Source: Allacma fusca
Lineage: Eukaryota > Arthropoda > Collembola > Symphypleona > Sminthuridae
NCBI GenBank assembly: GCA_947179485.1
Contig: OX359248.1
Coordinates: 25,801,378-25,865,377 of the forward strand
Length of the DNA: 64,000 bases
Reading direction: 5' to 3'
Part shown: one piece after another, positions 62,501-64,000 of the stretch
How positions within the stretch are numbered: position 1 is the stretch's first letter
How the letters are laid out: each line of letters begins with the position of its first letter
Program-made: the position numbers and the translations under genes
Notes under the pieces: model-generated
Database searches by the model: none
What the model was told of the DNA's origin: nothing
What the model saw: the letters and a program-made list of their open reading frames with translations, nothing else

Positions 62501-64000
62501 GTTTTTGGATCAGTACAATGATATGGTGAGGGGCTCACCAATGAATTTGGTATTCTTCCCTGATGCAATGATAAACCTTGTGAAGATCTCCCGTATTATT
62601 CGATGCCCTGGGGGTAATGCTCTTCTGGTCGGAGTAGGGGGCTCTGGGAAGCAGTCTTTAACCAAACTGTCATCTTTTATTGCAGGATACAAGACTTACC
62701 AAATTACCTTAACAAGGTCTGCCTAGCAATTTTCTCGCCCGTTATACCCATTACAAATCTACTATTCAGTGTAATCTATGTACGAGAAAATTTAGATGCC
62801 AATTTTAGGTTTGAATTTCATCAATTATCGCAGATCATATAACCTGAGCAACTTTCTGGAAGATATCAAGTTACTGTATAGAACTTGCGGAGCTCAGGGG
62901 AAAGGAACTGCGTTCATCTTCTCAGATCAAGATATTAAGGAAGAAGTCTTTTTAGAGTATTTAAATAACGTGCTTTCATCAGGTATTTCATCATTACTCG
63001 TAGTGTTTACTAATCCTGGAAGTTACATACGGTAAAAATTCCCAAGTACCTGTCGTTTCTCTTCGTTCTGACGAATTACAGGATTAATTTGCAATCTCTT
63101 TAATCGGGACGAGTATAGTGAAATAATTGCTGAACTGACGCCTATAATGAAGAGAGAAAACTCTCGGAAAGTACCAACTCCAGAAAATGTATTTAACTTT
63201 TTTATTCAGAGGATGAAGCAGTATCTTCATGTCATTCTTTGTTTTTCGCCGGTATGAGCAAAAATGCATAAACTAAAATTTATTCCCCGCTCCTTTATAA
63301 GCAGTATACCAAGTATTCGATGAAATTTTATAAATATGATAATTATTGTGCACAGGTCGGAGAAAAATTTCGTAGTCGTGCCTTGAAATTCCCAGGCTTA
63401 ATTTCAGGTTGTACCGTGAACTGGTTTTTCCCTTGGCCCAAGGACGCGTTAATTTCTGTTGCAGAGCATTTCTTGCAGGACTATCCTATGGAATGTGCGG
63501 ATGAAGCAAAGAAAAATGTTATTTTCGTTTTGGGCTCCGTTCAGGATAGCGTTGCTAGTATTTGCGTAGAGTACTTTCAGAGGTGCGATAATACTTCTAT
63601 TTCTGACCTATCAGTAGCTAGATTGGCATGAATATGATGTTGGAGAAATGCACTGATAAGTTGTAATGACCAGGCTCCGCCGTTCTGCCCACGTAACACC
63701 CAAGTCCTACTTGAATTTCTTAGCGTCGTATAAATCTATATACGGGTCGAAGTTGAATGAGCTCAAGGAATCTGCTCAGAGAATGGATCTTGGGTTGTTG
63801 AAACTAAAGGAAGCTGCAGCAGCTGTTGCGAATCTCCGTAAAGAACTAGCAAAGATGGAACAAGAACTGCAAGTAGCTTCGAAAGAGGCAGAAAGGGTTT
63901 TGGTGTCAGTGAAGGAGCGTGCCGAAGAGGCCGAAGGTATTCGTAATCGAGTCCAGCAGAGCAAAGTAATGGCAGAGCAACTAGTTTCTGATATTGAAGC
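47563..64000 (+). CDS. Axonemal outer-arm dynein heavy chain, DNAH5/DNAH8 type (cut at right edge)
   Basis: About 40 exons; junctions checked for most. Exons include 47563-47685, 47759-47851, 47991-48167, 48343-49104, 49302-49862, 49956-50276, 50377-50580, 50724-50920, 53177-53321, 53468-53606, 53735-54097, 54219-54598, 54721-54922, 55050-55806, 55898-56503, and on to the final partial exon from 63675. The product powers ciliary or sperm motility. The N-terminus ([25 protein letters not shown]) is DNAH5-like. The linker contains [21 protein letters not shown]-loops: AAA1 GPAGTGKTE (near 58215), AAA2 GPSGAGKTT (near 59670), AAA3 GEQGSAKT (near 61360), AAA4 GVGGSGKQ (near 62635). AAA1 Walker B is CFDEFNRI, split by an intron. 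The window ends in the coiled-coil stalk; the microtubule-binding tip, AAA5 and AAA6 lie outside. No frame damage was found. Confidence 0.93.
51457..51675 (+). repeat. Direct repeat copy 1 in dynein intron
   Basis: Starts AAAAGTGTACCAAAACATTA and matches 52170-52390 with substitutions and small gaps. The two copies lie 713 bp apart inside the 2.26-kb intron 50921-53176. Confidence 0.65.
51774..51854. repeat. Hairpin-forming ACGATAAC repeat cluster
   Basis: Three copies of TTACGATAACnnTCCCC lie between two perfect inverted words, GGTTTACGATAACTG (51774-51788) and CAGTTATCGTAAACC (51840-51854). Confidence 0.7.
52170..52390 (+). repeat. Direct repeat copy 2 in dynein intron
   Basis: Starts AAAAGTGTCCCAAAACATTA. 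It shares AGTACCCTTTCAC, GTCTCAGT, ATGTGGA and CTACGTTAGAAACGTTT-like words with copy 1 in the same order. Confidence 0.65.
60590..60788. mobile_element. Palindromic MITE in a dynein intron
   Basis: The outer ends are AGTCAACAATT (60590-60600) and its inverted copy AATTGTTGACT. The core is a perfect inverted repeat: arms 60607-60648 and 60659-60700, 42 bp each, around a 10-nt loop. The core is GC-rich, with repeated TTGG/CCAA words, unlike the AT-rich intron around it. There is no coding potential. It sits in the intron between exons ending at 60537 and starting at 60822. No clear target duplication is seen. Confidence 0.75.

Overview
The window looks like nuclear DNA of an arthropod-grade animal. 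Genes have many short exons, mostly short GT-AG introns (about 50-120 bp), AT-rich spacers and many class II transposons. It carries an outer-arm axonemal dynein heavy chain, the kinetochore protein KNTC1/Rod, a Kazal inhibitor, CAP and beta/gamma-crystallin secreted proteins and a folate-receptor-like protein. A springtail or similar hexapod would fit the intron sizes and gene types, but this is inference; nothing in the window fixes the species.

Layout. (1) 1-18,000 is a transposon graveyard with some intact members. It starts with the right-hand part of a Helitron whose Rep-helicase frame is open, ending in a canonical 3' hairpin plus CTAG/T. Next is a 4.85-kb TIR transposon with two overlapping genes, a spliced DUF4806-type gene and a DDE transposase. 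Two hAT-like elements with perfect 8-bp target duplications follow; one has a second MITE nested inside it, the other keeps a broken hAT dimerisation domain. (2) 18,024-23,790 is a compact KNTC1/Rod gene of about 1,400 aa. (3) 23,800-38,000 is a cluster of small secreted-protein genes: a double-headed Kazal inhibitor, two beta/gamma-crystallin-like genes arranged head to head (one fused to a CAP domain), and a GPI-type folate-receptor homologue. A decayed exon of a second folate-receptor copy lies about 11 kb away on the other strand. (4) 38,000-44,800 is gene-poor. (5) At 44,824 a small unrecognised acidic gene begins. (6) 47,563 to the right edge is the 5' two thirds of a DNAH5/DNAH8-type dynein heavy chain in about 40 exons, cut by the window in the coiled-coil stalk. 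Its introns hold a perfect 42-bp-arm palindromic MITE and a 220-bp direct duplication.

The cellular genes do not form one pathway. KNTC1 acts at kinetochores and the dynein chain in ciliary or sperm axonemes; the central cluster encodes secreted or surface-anchored proteins. Splice junctions for the crystallin, crystallin-CAP, Kazal, folate-receptor and most dynein and KNTC1 exons were checked by hand for reading-phase agreement. No RNA gene or CRISPR array was seen.
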